From the NCBI GenBank assembly GCA_964636325.1, contig CAZWRV010000011.1:1-64000 (forward strand): a stretch of DNA of 64,000 bases, written 5' to 3'. The notes under the pieces were generated by a model. That model was not told where the DNA came from. It made no database searches and saw only the letters and a list, made by a program, of their open reading frames with translations. Position numbers and translations under genes: made by a program. Positions 23,654 to 31,492 of the stretch are shown one piece after another; positions within the stretch are counted from its first letter, which is position 1, and each line of letters begins with the position of its first letter. This DNA comes from CAZWRV01 sp964636325 (lineage in GTDB: Bacteria > Verrucomicrobiota > Lentisphaeria > Victivallales > GWF2-50-93).

Positions 23654-23910
23654 TTGTTTCTCACATCGGCTATCGCATCGTCAATATCGCTCTGTTTCAT
23701 TCCGAGCACTTTCGCCTCTTTTCGCAGACTTGACACGATTCTATCAAAGTCATCGAAGGATGGGGCTGTCACATTTTTCAAGATAATGGTATCATTTTTC
23801 GCGGAAAGATAGAATTTGGAGCCTTTCTTTATGCCATATTTTCTTCTTATTCCAAGGGGAATCGGCAAATCGCCTCTCTGCGATACTGTTATAACTGCTG
23901 AATTTTCCAT
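23650..23910 (-). CDS. AbrB/SpoVT-type antitoxin
   Basis: An 86-residue protein. Residues 5-48 (VITVSQRGDLPIPLGIRRKY then GIKKGSKFYL) form the swapped-hairpin AbrB/MazE DNA-binding domain. The C-terminal part, about residues 52-86, is acidic and helical and should wrap the PIN toxin. Such antitoxins also repress their own operon. Overlap with the toxin gene is 4 nt (ATGA). Confidence 0.85.
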   Translation of the reverse strand: MENSAVITVSQRGDLPIPLGIRRKYGIKKGSKFYLSAKNDTIILKNVTAPSFDDFDRIVSSLRKEAKVLGMKQSDIDDAIADVRNK

Positions 23911-24292
23911 GTTTTCACCTCTAATTTTAACCAGATTATATCATTCCTGCCAGGATTTTTCAATAGTCTTTTTTCATTTCTTACTTGATGTGGATGACTC
24001 AATCATCAAAAGGATTCCCTTTTTCATGGCTTCGGGCAGGTCCGGCCAGGCTTCAAAAACCCTTTCAGGTCTGAATTATCGGGCAATTTTACGGCTTTTC
24101 CGTTGTGCTCCTGTTGTGCTCCGATTATGCTTTTGGGCTGTCCCACGCTTGTTTTGCCAATGTCGCCTTTTGTCCCATTCTTGACATTAGCATCATCTGC
24201 ATTATATTCATCATCAACCTGTTGTGACACGCTTTGTCCCATGGTTGACAGGTTTTGTCCTTTGTTCGACAAATGCCGGTTTTGGGTCAAAT

Positions 24293-24320
24293 CGGGTTCG
24301 AGCCCCGTCGCTCCCGCCAT
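24293..24320 (+). repeat. Displaced tRNA-Asp 3' end (attR)
   Basis: Copy of 22059-22086 with a single difference. Its CGCTCCC would pair as well with the acceptor 5' strand as the current CGCTCTC, which suggests this is the original 3' end pushed downstream by integration. Confidence 0.88.
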
Positions 24321-24414
24321 CCCATGAAATTCTATCGCCCGCTTGAAAATCCGCCCTTCCTAATTCTTGAATCTGCGGATTGGCAATGTAAGATATTACA
24401 ATTGAGCCGCTTGG

Positions 24415-24455
24415 GTAAATATTCAGCGGAAGGGCGTAGTTCGCTGGATATTTAC
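24415..24455 (+). repeat. Hairpin element E, copy 3
   Basis: Arms GTAAATATTCAGC and GCTGGATATTTAC flank the loop GGAAGGGCGTAGTTC. It lies 65 nt upstream of the phosphatase gene, with the loop on the coding strand, as for copy 1 upstream of the SDR gene. Confidence 0.8.
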
Positions 24456-24519
24456 GGCAGCTTCAGTGTTTTAAGGCGTCTATCCTTCAATCGTTTATTA
24501 AACATGGAGATGAACTGAC

Positions 24520-27189
24520 ATCAAATCCCTTTCTGCAAAGCTGTGCTTCGCGCTGACCGCCCTTGTCCTGATATTCCTATCATGGAATTTCAGCTTCAAG
24601 CAGTCAAGGTTCGTGGCGCCTGTCGCGTATGTCTTCGCCGGCGGGAAGGCCTACGTCCTCGAACGCGAGAGGAACACCGTCCTGTGCATCGGCGGGTTCG
24701 ATGATCTGGCGCATGGTCTGTGCCTTGAATCGGCCGCCAGGATCGAACCAGACGACAGCCAGTCCTACTACATGGTCAGGCAGATGTATCCGGGCCCTGG
24801 CGGCGGATTCGTCATATGCAGCTACGTTCATTCCAAGAAGACCAACACGCACGAGGGCTACCGCTTCAGCTTCTACAGGGATTTCAATTCGGCGCCGCAG
24901 GACATTTTCAAGGTCGTCTTCGGCAAGGACCTCAAGTTCTTCCCCGAATTCAAATACTGCTTCGACCGGGATGGGAACCATTACTTCGTCAACAATTATC
25001 CCGGCAGGAAGAACATCTTCAAGCTGCCCGCCTCGGCGGCCGGCGCCGTGATGGAGGGGATGGACCTCCCCCCGGAAGTCGCCGAAATGGGCGAGCAGAA
25101 CACCGACAAATCCTCATGGATGAGCGCCGCAATAGGCCAGGACGGCCGTATATACGTTTCCTCAGCCCTTTCCGGGAAGGTAGTGGAATATTCGCAGGAC
25201 GGGAGACCCAGCAGGGAGATAGGAACCGTGGGTTTCGGGGAGGACGACATCCTCTCGCCCTCGGACATATTCTTCGTGGCCATGCCGGGCTCGAAGTCAA
25301 GCCTCCTTACAGTCGCGAGCGCCGGCTCAAGATCCTGGGTTCAGTTCGACTCCGAAGGCAGGCCTGCCGCTTCGTTCCGTCCGCTGGCGGAAGGCTATCC
25401 GTATCAGGACATCCTGGTCAAAAGGCTCTTCGAAGGCTGCGGCGCCTGCGCGCTTGCCTTCGACCTCGCCAACAGGGCCGCGGTCAAATATGACGGCAGA
25501 TATTCCGTATTTCCGTCGTTCCACGAAGCCCATCCGTTCAGGTTCGCCATGCTGGTGGCGGGATCCCTCCTCCTTTCGCTGTTCCTGTGCTGCGGCGAGG
25601 GATGCTACAGGAAGATGGCCGGGCTCAGAATACCATTCTTCTTCAAGTTGCTGCTGGTAATCATCCCGGTGCTCGTCGTCGGCTCACTCCTCATTGTCGG
25701 AACCTTCGCCAAGATACTGAACTCCGAGCTGAAGGCCGAGTGGGAAAGGCGGTCCGCCAACATCGCGGTCGCCGTGGTCAGAAGCGTTTCCGTGGAGGAT
25801 CTGGAGCAGCTGAGGAATCCGGAGGACCGCGACAGCAAGCTCTACGAAATAATATACAAGAAGGTCGACAACATCGCAGGGAAGACGGACGTCGAGTTCA
25901 CTCCAAAGTGGATCATCCACAAGATTTCGGGCAGCAAGTACTTCTTCGGCGTCAACATTTGGAAGGGGCCCCTCTTCGAACCGTTCATAGTGCCAAGGGA
26001 CAGGGACATGTTCATCAAGGTCCTCAAGGAGAAGAAGCCCCAGTTCGGCTCTTTCATCGACGACCAGGGCGAATGGTACAGCTACCTCCATCCTATACAG
26101 AACAAGAACGGCGTCGTCGTAAATGTCCTTGAGCTATACCGTCCGACGGAAATGCTGGACAGAGTCGTCCACAGGCTGGAGAAGAAGGTATGGATCACGA
26201 TACTGTCCATATCCGCGGTCGGCGCGCTGATACTGCTGGCGTTCTCCTTCTTCTTCACCTATCCGCTGCGGAAGCTTATCGCCGGCACGAAGACACTGAG
26301 CACGGGCAACTTCGACTGCCAGATCAAGCTGGCCACAAACGACGAGATGGGCGACCTGGCCAAGGCCTTCAACACCATGGCGGTAGACCTAAAGAACTTC
26401 ACCAGGGATCTCGCCGAAACCACCGCGCGAAAGGAGAAGATCGAGAGCGAGCTGCGCATCGCGCACGACATACAGATGAGCATCGTCCCCCATACGTTCC
26501 CTCCGTTCCCCGAGCGCCAGGAGTTCGATATCTACGCCGTGCTCTATCCGGCCAGGGAGGTGGGCGGAGACCTCTACGACTTCTTCTTCATCGACAAGGA
26601 TCATCTCTGCTTCGCCGTCGGGGACGTAGCCGACAAAGGAGTCCCGGCGTCGCTATTCATGGCCGTCACCCGCACTCTGCTCAGGGCCAAGGCGTCTTAT
26701 CCGGACGATCCCGGCAGAGTGATCACCCAGATGAACACGGAACTGAGCATCGACAACACGACCGTCATGTTCGTCACATTCCTTTTCGTGATACTTGACG
26801 TGGCGACAGGGGAGATATGCTTCTGCAACGCCGGGCACAACCCGATGTTCGTCCGCAGGAAAGGCGGCACCGTCGAAAAGGTCGGCAAGATACACGGGAT
26901 GCCTCTCGGAGTTGCCGCGCTTGCCGGATACGGCTTCGACAGGCTTCTCCTCGCACCCGGCGACTCGGTGATACTCTACACGGACGGAGTCACGGAGGCA
27001 CTCGGCGACAACTGGGAGCTGTTCGGCGACAAGAGGCTCACCGACTCAATATCCCAGACCGCTGGCCTGTCCGCCGAGGAAACCGTTAAAAGGATACATT
27101 CCGACGTCGGAGCCTTCATCAAGGACAACGAACCCTCCGACGACATCACCATCCTTGCGCTCAGATACCATGGCGCCGCGGAGCGGTAA
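24520..27189 (+). CDS. Membrane sensor with HAMP and SpoIIE/PP2C phosphatase
   Basis: About 889 residues. Order: N-terminal membrane segment (LCFALTALVLIFLSWNF), an extracytoplasmic domain of NHL/propeller-like repeats to about residue 340, two more hydrophobic segments (MLVAGSLLLSLFLCC; LLLVIIPVLVVGSLLIVG), a periplasmic sensor, another segment (WITILSISAVGALILLAF), HAMP (LIAGTKTLSTGNFDCQ) and a PP2C SpoIIE-like phosphatase with EVGGDLYDFFF, GDVADKGVPASLFMA, NAGHNP and YTDGVTEA. It likely dephosphorylates an anti-sigma-factor antagonist. The start is unclear: the frame opens at 24514 and has no ATG, GTG or TTG before the first membrane segment; ATC 24520 behind GGAG is one possibility, GTG 24613 would lose that segment. 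Confidence 0.85.
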   Translation: MKSLSAKLCFALTALVLIFLSWNFSFKQSRFVAPVAYVFAGGKAYVLERERNTVLCIGGFDDLAHGLCLESAARIEPDDSQSYYMVRQMYPGPGGGFVICSYVHSKKTNTHEGYRFSFYRDFNSAPQDIFKVVFGKDLKFFPEFKYCFDRDGNHYFVNNYPGRKNIFKLPASAAGAVMEGMDLPPEVAEMGEQNTDKSSWMSAAIGQDGRIYVSSALSGKVVEYSQDGRPSREIGTVGFGEDDILSPSDIFFVAMPGSKSSLLTVASAGSRSWVQFDSEGRPAASFRPLAEGYPYQDILVKRLFEGCGACALAFDLANRAAVKYDGRYSVFPSFHEAHPFRFAMLVAGSLLLSLFLCCGEGCYRKMAGLRIPFFFKLLLVIIPVLVVGSLLIVGTFAKILNSELKAEWERRSANIAVAVVRSVSVEDLEQLRNPEDRDSKLYEIIYKKVDNIAGKTDVEFTPKWIIHKISGSKYFFGVNIWKGPLFEPFIVPRDRDMFIKVLKEKKPQFGSFIDDQGEWYSYLHPIQNKNGVVVNVLELYRPTEMLDRVVHRLEKKVWITILSISAVGALILLAFSFFFTYPLRKLIAGTKTLSTGNFDCQIKLATNDEMGDLAKAFNTMAVDLKNFTRDLAETTARKEKIESELRIAHDIQMSIVPHTFPPFPERQEFDIYAVLYPAREVGGDLYDFFFIDKDHLCFAVGDVADKGVPASLFMAVTRTLLRAKASYPDDPGRVITQMNTELSIDNTTVMFVTFLFVILDVATGEICFCNAGHNPMFVRRKGGTVEKVGKIHGMPLGVAALAGYGFDRLLLAPGDSVILYTDGVTEALGDNWELFGDKRLTDSISQTAGLSAEETVKRIHSDVGAFIKDNEPSDDITILALRYHGAAER

Positions 27190-27226
27190 ATGCCCGAATT
27201 ATCCGGCTGCCGTCCTTTGCACACTG

Positions 27227-27272
27227 GATTGCAGGAGTTAGTTTAAAGGTCAACTTCAGGCAACCTGCAATC
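27227..27272 (+). other. Inverted repeat upstream of SGNH gene
   Basis: GATTGCAGG at 27227 pairs perfectly with CCTGCAATC at 27264, enclosing 28 nt. It lies in the 5' region of the next gene, 20 nt before its ATG. It could be an operator or a structured leader. Confidence 0.45.
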
Positions 27273-27292
27273 ATAGCCCGGGACAGCGAGGC

Positions 27293-28420
27293 ATGGCAAA
27301 ATCCAAGCTTTCAATCTGGAAAAAAGTCTTCTTTTCAGGAGTAATACTGGCAGTCCTTTTCGGGCTTTCAGCGGCGCTTTATCTGGCATTTGTCGCATAC
27401 CGCTGCAGGGACTTCTACGGAAGCCGCAACAGATGGTCAGGCGCTCCTTATCGGACAGATGGCGAATACGGATTCCTCCCCAATCCCGGCCAGCTCTCAC
27501 ACCATAAGATACAATACGGCGACGACGTCCCTGTCCTCTTCGACAGCCGTGGCTTCCGCATTCCCGCCGACAATTCGCTTAGCCAGGATGGAAGACGTCC
27601 GCTCATTCTTTTCCTCGGATGTTCGTTCACCCATGGCTACGGCGTGCCTCAGGAGAGGACGTTCTCATATCTCGCGGCCGACAAGCTCGGAGGCTGCGCC
27701 CTGAACGCGGGAGTCAGCGGCTGGGGCTACGCCCAAATTCTGTTGAGGGCCAGGAAGCTGATTCCGGAACTGAAGCCGGACATTGTCGTCCTTCAGTATT
27801 CGCCATGGCTCGTGAACAGGGCACAGAAGGTCTACGCCCCCACAAACTGGGCCAGAACTCCCGTCCCGTATTTCTTCGAGAGATCGGGCCGTATCGGCAT
27901 TCAACCGCCTGCATTCGTCTCCTATAACCTCACGCCCTTCGCCTCGCTGGGCGGCGAGAGCGTGTCGTTCTCCAGGTTCGTCCTGAACTATGGACTCCCC
28001 CTCTATTTGCACGATGATTGGCATGGTCTGGCGACCGGCGCCAAGAGAATCATGCGCATGCTGCCTCCGCCCTGTGAAAACCGCCGGCTGATTATTAAGG
28101 AGGTGGTGGACGAGGTAGGGGACCTCTGCAAAAAGAACAATGCCAAGCTGCTGGTTCTGAAGCTCTTCAGCAACTACGGGGACGACATCGACAAGGACGA
28201 CCTTTCCGCCGTCAAGTGCGAGATCGTCGACAGCTATCCGGCCCTGGTCGCCGGAATCTCCGAGAAGACCAAGGATGTCTGGCGCAGGGAATACATGATA
28301 TGGAGGGGAACCCCTGTAAAATTGGTTGACGACCACCCGAACGAAAAGGCGCATGAAATCATCGCGGCTGAAATAGCGAGGAAAATCAGGGAGATGAGCA
28401 AGGAGGACGAGGGAAAATGA
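27293..28420 (+). CDS. Membrane-anchored SGNH/GDSL-like hydrolase
   Basis: A 375-residue protein. A single N-terminal membrane segment (VFFSGVILAVLFGLSAALYL) is followed by an extracytoplasmic domain. FLGCSFTHGYGV supplies the nucleophile Ser in a GxS context, NAGVSGWGYAQILL the Gly/Asn block, and DDHPNEKAHEIIA the C-terminal Asp-x-x-His pair. This fits SGNH hydrolases that add or remove O-acyl groups on envelope sugars. Its stop overlaps the following oxidoreductase gene by 4 nt. Confidence 0.78.
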   Translation: MAKSKLSIWKKVFFSGVILAVLFGLSAALYLAFVAYRCRDFYGSRNRWSGAPYRTDGEYGFLPNPGQLSHHKIQYGDDVPVLFDSRGFRIPADNSLSQDGRRPLILFLGCSFTHGYGVPQERTFSYLAADKLGGCALNAGVSGWGYAQILLRARKLIPELKPDIVVLQYSPWLVNRAQKVYAPTNWARTPVPYFFERSGRIGIQPPAFVSYNLTPFASLGGESVSFSRFVLNYGLPLYLHDDWHGLATGAKRIMRMLPPPCENRRLIIKEVVDEVGDLCKKNNAKLLVLKLFSNYGDDIDKDDLSAVKCEIVDSYPALVAGISEKTKDVWRREYMIWRGTPVKLVDDHPNEKAHEIIAAEIARKIREMSKEDEGK

Positions 28421-29172
28421 AATACACCATAGACGAGATGCGCTACTTTCTCAAGGACAGCGTCAGGAAGGCCTTTGACTTCTCAACAACGGCGCAGAGC
28501 AGGGGGCTCCCGCCTCCTCCGATCCAGAAACCGTGCGACCCTAAGGCAGTAAAGACGGTTCTTCCGGACTGGAAGAAGCTCCCCGGCGTATCGGCGACCT
28601 CCCTGGCGGACGCGATCGGCAGGCGCGAGAGCCGCAGGAATTTTTCCGGGAAACCCCTGGCTCTCGATGAGCTTTCATTTCTCCTGTGGGCGACCCAGGG
28701 AATCCGGAAGAAGCTCCCGTCCGGCCACGCGCTGCGCACAGTGCCTTCCGCCGGTGCCAGGCATTCTTTCGAGACTTACCTTTGCGTCTTCAATGTGGAA
28801 GGCCTTTCCGAAGGCATCTATCGTTATCTCCCGCTGGACCATTCGCTTGCGCATCTAGTGTCGCCGAAAAACTTCGCTGCCAGGACTTCCGAGGCCGCGT
28901 TCGGGCAGGGGTTCGCCGCTGACTGCGCCGCGACGTTCGTCTGGACAACCGTCCCCGAGCGGATGGAATGGCGCTACGGACTCGCCGCGCACCGGGTTAT
29001 AGCTCTGGACGCAGGCCACGTATGCCAGAACCTCTACCTCGCCTGCGAGGCGATAGGCGCAGGGACATGCGCAATCGCCGCGTACGACCAGGACTTAGTA
29101 GACAAACTCATCGGCGTCGACGGCAAGGACGAATTCACAGTCTACATGGCACCCGTCGGGAAGATGAAGTGA
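28417..29172 (+). CDS. SagB/ThcOx-type nitroreductase-fold dehydrogenase
   Basis: A 251-residue FMN enzyme of the nitroreductase fold. SLADAIGRRESRRNFSGKPL is the FMN-binding start motif; LLWATQGIR, TVPSAGARHSFETYL and GIYRYLPLDHSL are characteristic of SagB-type dehydrogenases, as is GAGTCAIAAYDQDLVDKLIG. These oxidise azoline rings in peptides, but many stand-alone members have other roles. No YcaO cyclodehydratase or precursor peptide is seen nearby. It overlaps the SGNH gene by 4 nt. Confidence 0.85.
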   Translation: MKYTIDEMRYFLKDSVRKAFDFSTTAQSRGLPPPPIQKPCDPKAVKTVLPDWKKLPGVSATSLADAIGRRESRRNFSGKPLALDELSFLLWATQGIRKKLPSGHALRTVPSAGARHSFETYLCVFNVEGLSEGIYRYLPLDHSLAHLVSPKNFAARTSEAAFGQGFAADCAATFVWTTVPERMEWRYGLAAHRVIALDAGHVCQNLYLACEAIGAGTCAIAAYDQDLVDKLIGVDGKDEFTVYMAPVGKMK

Positions 29173-29214
29173 TGGATATACTCCGTTAGGCTGAAAAATT
29201 TACATTTTGATTGC

Positions 29215-29336
29215 GGAGATTCCGGGAATTGCTCCGTGTTCTGAGAGGCCGCCGATACCGGGGTATCGAAGGCACTCGAAGGGCGCGGAGCAAAACCGAA
29301 AGACCGCAATCCGTCAGGACGGACGAGAATCTCCGG
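29215..29336 (+). ncRNA. Candidate structured leader RNA
   Basis: Nested pairing can be drawn: CGGAGATTC (29215-29223) with GAATCTCCG (29328-29336); TTGCTCCG (29230-29237) with CGGAGCAA (29287-29294); CGATAC-CGGG-GTATCG at 29254-29269; and TCCGT-CAGG-ACGGA near 29311-29324. It ends about 57 nt before the next ATG. It matches no riboswitch class I can recall. It could also be a palindromic repeat. Confidence 0.45.
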
Positions 29337-29393
29337 AGTGCGCAAGCTTGCTTGCGCCGCAGGATACCAATCGAAAGGGTTTGAGCTTGAGAA

Positions 29394-30470
29394 ATGAATT
29401 CCTCTGTGATAAAAGTGGTTGAAGATTCGCTGGCCGCGTTCGCCAAGGATGCGCCTCTGATGCTGCCGCAGACCGAGGAAATCGCCGGAAGACTTGCGCA
29501 CGGCGGAAGCTTGTTCCTCTCAGGTAGTCCGGGCCTGGTCTCGGAATTCAGCCGCAGGGCAGGGGGGCTGATGATGGTGCAAATTCTGAAGGCGGGCAGC
29601 CTGCCTGGGGCGGGGGACGTCGTTATGGAATTCCTACAGCAAGATCAGACTTGCGTTTCCCCTCCGTCCGGCGGACCATCCCTCAAGATCGGCATTGACG
29701 CTTTTCCTGGTCGCCCGGACAGCCTGAAGGTCTCGTTTTCTGCGAAGTTCGCAGGAATCTCGAGTCCGCTTGCGACCTCGGCCGCAGGATGGATATTCTT
29801 CGGGGAACTGATAGCGGCCCTGACTCGGCTCGGCAGAATGCCCGTCATATATCAGAGCGTGGGCATGTATGACGGCTGGCCGAGGATACACAAGTATGGG
29901 ACTGGAAAGATTTCCTTCCATGACAAGCACGGGGTGCCGCCGGTAGAACCCTGTCTGCTCGCCGGCAGGTATGCCGGCGCTGTGAAGGGAATGCTTGAGA
30001 GGTTTCAAGAAAGAGAGCGGCGCAAGCTGGATATCCTCGGTGAATGGCTCCGCGAGGCCGGCACTGCAGGGAAGCGCCGCTTCATGTACGGCATGGGGCA
30101 CCTGGTCCCATACGAGGTCGAAAGCCCGGAGATGAAAAAGTTTTTTGAAACCGGCAAGTGGAATGCCGGTTTCAATAATCCCCAGGGGGCTGATGATGCT
30201 TTCGTTTCCGGAGACCTGCTCGTCCACATAGGCTACCAGCTCCCCCCGGCGACACTCCTTGAAAAGCTTAAAAAGGCCGGAGCTAGGGCGGCATATCTGT
30301 CGCTGCACTGCGATAGGGACTTCGCGGACGATCCGGAAGTCCTATGGTTCGATCCAATGTGGCCATGGTCGGACGCATGTATACCCTTGGACGGGTACGA
30401 CATCCCGATACTGGCCTCGTCCGGCGTCGTAAATTCCGCCATCGCGTGGGAGATAAGGCGGATGCTCTGA
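29394..30470 (+). CDS. Unrecognised protein, SIS-like features
   Basis: A 358-residue soluble protein. The N-terminal segment (EEIAGRLAHGGSLFLSGSPG) resembles the start of a SIS phosphosugar-binding domain, where a glycine-rich loop follows a strand. Later parts, FMYGMGHLVPYE and LHCDRDFADDPEVLWFDP, are distinctive, ending with DGYDIPILASSGVVNSAIAW. I cannot name a family or substrate. SD is weak (TTGAG before ATG). It follows the candidate structured RNA and precedes a prepilin-like gene. Confidence 0.65.
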   Translation: MNSSVIKVVEDSLAAFAKDAPLMLPQTEEIAGRLAHGGSLFLSGSPGLVSEFSRRAGGLMMVQILKAGSLPGAGDVVMEFLQQDQTCVSPPSGGPSLKIGIDAFPGRPDSLKVSFSAKFAGISSPLATSAAGWIFFGELIAALTRLGRMPVIYQSVGMYDGWPRIHKYGTGKISFHDKHGVPPVEPCLLAGRYAGAVKGMLERFQERERRKLDILGEWLREAGTAGKRRFMYGMGHLVPYEVESPEMKKFFETGKWNAGFNNPQGADDAFVSGDLLVHIGYQLPPATLLEKLKKAGARAAYLSLHCDRDFADDPEVLWFDPMWPWSDACIPLDGYDIPILASSGVVNSAIAWEIRRML

Positions 30471-30570
30471 AAGAAATAATTCCGGATTGAAAAATCATAA
30501 GGTGCGAATTATATTTCTATACCTTGATGAACGGAATTATTTTTATCAATTTTAATTTTCCGTTGCCGCC

Positions 30571-31272
30571 ATGAAAGATCGCCATTTCACCCTTATCGAA
30601 CTTTTGGTGGTGATTGCGATAATCGCAATCCTTGCGGCGATGCTGCTTCCGGCGCTCAACAGCGCCAGGGACATGGCGCGCCAGTCAATCTGCATCGCCA
30701 ACCAGAAGCAGATCATCCTCTCATGCTTCAGCTATGCGAACGACTACTGCGACTACATGCCGCCGAGCCATTCCGGCTCCATGAACGACTGGGGTGACGG
30801 AGTGACGATGGAATTCATCTACCAGATCGGCATGCTCGTCCATGTGGGACTTATCCCGGCGAAGGCCGAGCTCGTGAACTGCCCCGGCCGCACTCCGATC
30901 TGGAGCGGATCCGGCTACTGGGGTCAGCGGGTATGCGGCTACGCACTGCTGTATCCGGCGCAGTATGGATCCGACTACAACATCTACACCTTGCGCCAGG
31001 CGATGAAGGCACCGATGCCGATAGCGAACGCGTCATACTGGCTGAAATATCCGCTGGCCTGCTACGTCGCCGACGATCCCAGTCCCGTATCCGCCATGCT
31101 CCAGGATATTCCGCACAAGGCCAGGGGCGTGGTCCGTTCGGGCATTGACGGCTCCACCGGATTCTTCAAGTCCGATCCGAGGACATGGCAGGGCTATTCC
31201 TGGGCCTTGAGCCCTCCGAGGGGCAACAACTACTTCTTCAGCATGAGCTGGAAGACAATAAACGACCAGTGA
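30571..31272 (+). CDS. Prepilin-like protein with type IV N-methylation leader
   Basis: A 233-residue secreted pseudopilin-type protein. MKDRHFTLIELLVVIAIIAI is the class III prepilin leader plus hydrophobic helix, with Glu at +5 and His instead of Gly before the cleavage-site Phe. AAMLLPALNSARDMARQSIC follows, as in the large families of such proteins in Lentisphaerae and Planctomycetes. The mature part has several Cys and aromatic residues. Substrate of a prepilin peptidase and type II/IV-like assembly; role unknown. Confidence 0.88.
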   Translation: MKDRHFTLIELLVVIAIIAILAAMLLPALNSARDMARQSICIANQKQIILSCFSYANDYCDYMPPSHSGSMNDWGDGVTMEFIYQIGMLVHVGLIPAKAELVNCPGRTPIWSGSGYWGQRVCGYALLYPAQYGSDYNIYTLRQAMKAPMPIANASYWLKYPLACYVADDPSPVSAMLQDIPHKARGVVRSGIDGSTGFFKSDPRTWQGYSWALSPPRGNNYFFSMSWKTINDQ

Positions 31273-31286
31273 TGGGACAGGCTAAA

Positions 31287-31452
31287 GCGAGCTTCGCTCG
31301 CAACCCAAAATACCAAGCTCCAAATTCCAAATCACAAATAAAATTCCAATATGCAAGTTCCAAACACCGCAATTCAAAGTTTGGATTTTCATATTTGGGA
31401 TTTGAGATTTATCTGGAATTTGGTGCTTGGAGCTTGGTGTTTGTAAACGTTT
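31287..31452. repeat. MITE-like palindromic element, copy 1
   Basis: Starts with a hairpin GCGAGC-TTC-GCTCGC, then AACCCAAAAT and an AT-rich imperfect palindrome (CCAAGCTCCAAATTCCAAAT ... TGGTGCTTGGAGCTTGG). The same structure is at 36013-36176, also directly behind a stop codon. No transposase lies inside. Confidence 0.8.
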
Positions 31453-31492
31453 AAAACATAACAGCCTAAGACATACACATTTAAGCCAGTCC

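Larger units (their letters stand above)
22087..24320. mobile_element. Decayed integrative element in tRNA-Asp
   Basis: The segment between the two copies of the tRNA-Asp 3' end. It holds an integrase C-terminal remnant, a small acidic coiled-coil ORF, a possible +1 frameshift gene, a PIN/AbrB toxin-antitoxin pair and, at the far end, a second piece that looks like an integrase tail (shared TTGTGCTCCTGTTGTGCTC at 22123-22141 and 24103-24121). Two tails suggest two nested or successive insertions followed by deletion. Base composition is lower in GC than the flanks. Confidence 0.8.

Noticed and set aside
24024..24320. Reverse-strand ORF of 98 residues at the end of the integrated element
   Set aside because: It begins by reading through the tRNA fragment (TGLEP) and then matches an integrase tail; more likely part of a decayed integrase than a gene of its own.
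24293..24320. Second tRNA-Asp
   Set aside because: Only the T arm and acceptor 3' half are present; it is the attachment-site duplication.
25684..26895. Reverse ORFs opposite the SpoIIE-type phosphatase
   Set aside because: No start signals or domains; the forward frame is continuous and rich in family motifs.
28417..29172. SagB-like gene as part of an azoline-peptide (TOMM) cluster
   Set aside because: No YcaO protein, precursor peptide or export genes lie nearby; the enzyme could be stand-alone.
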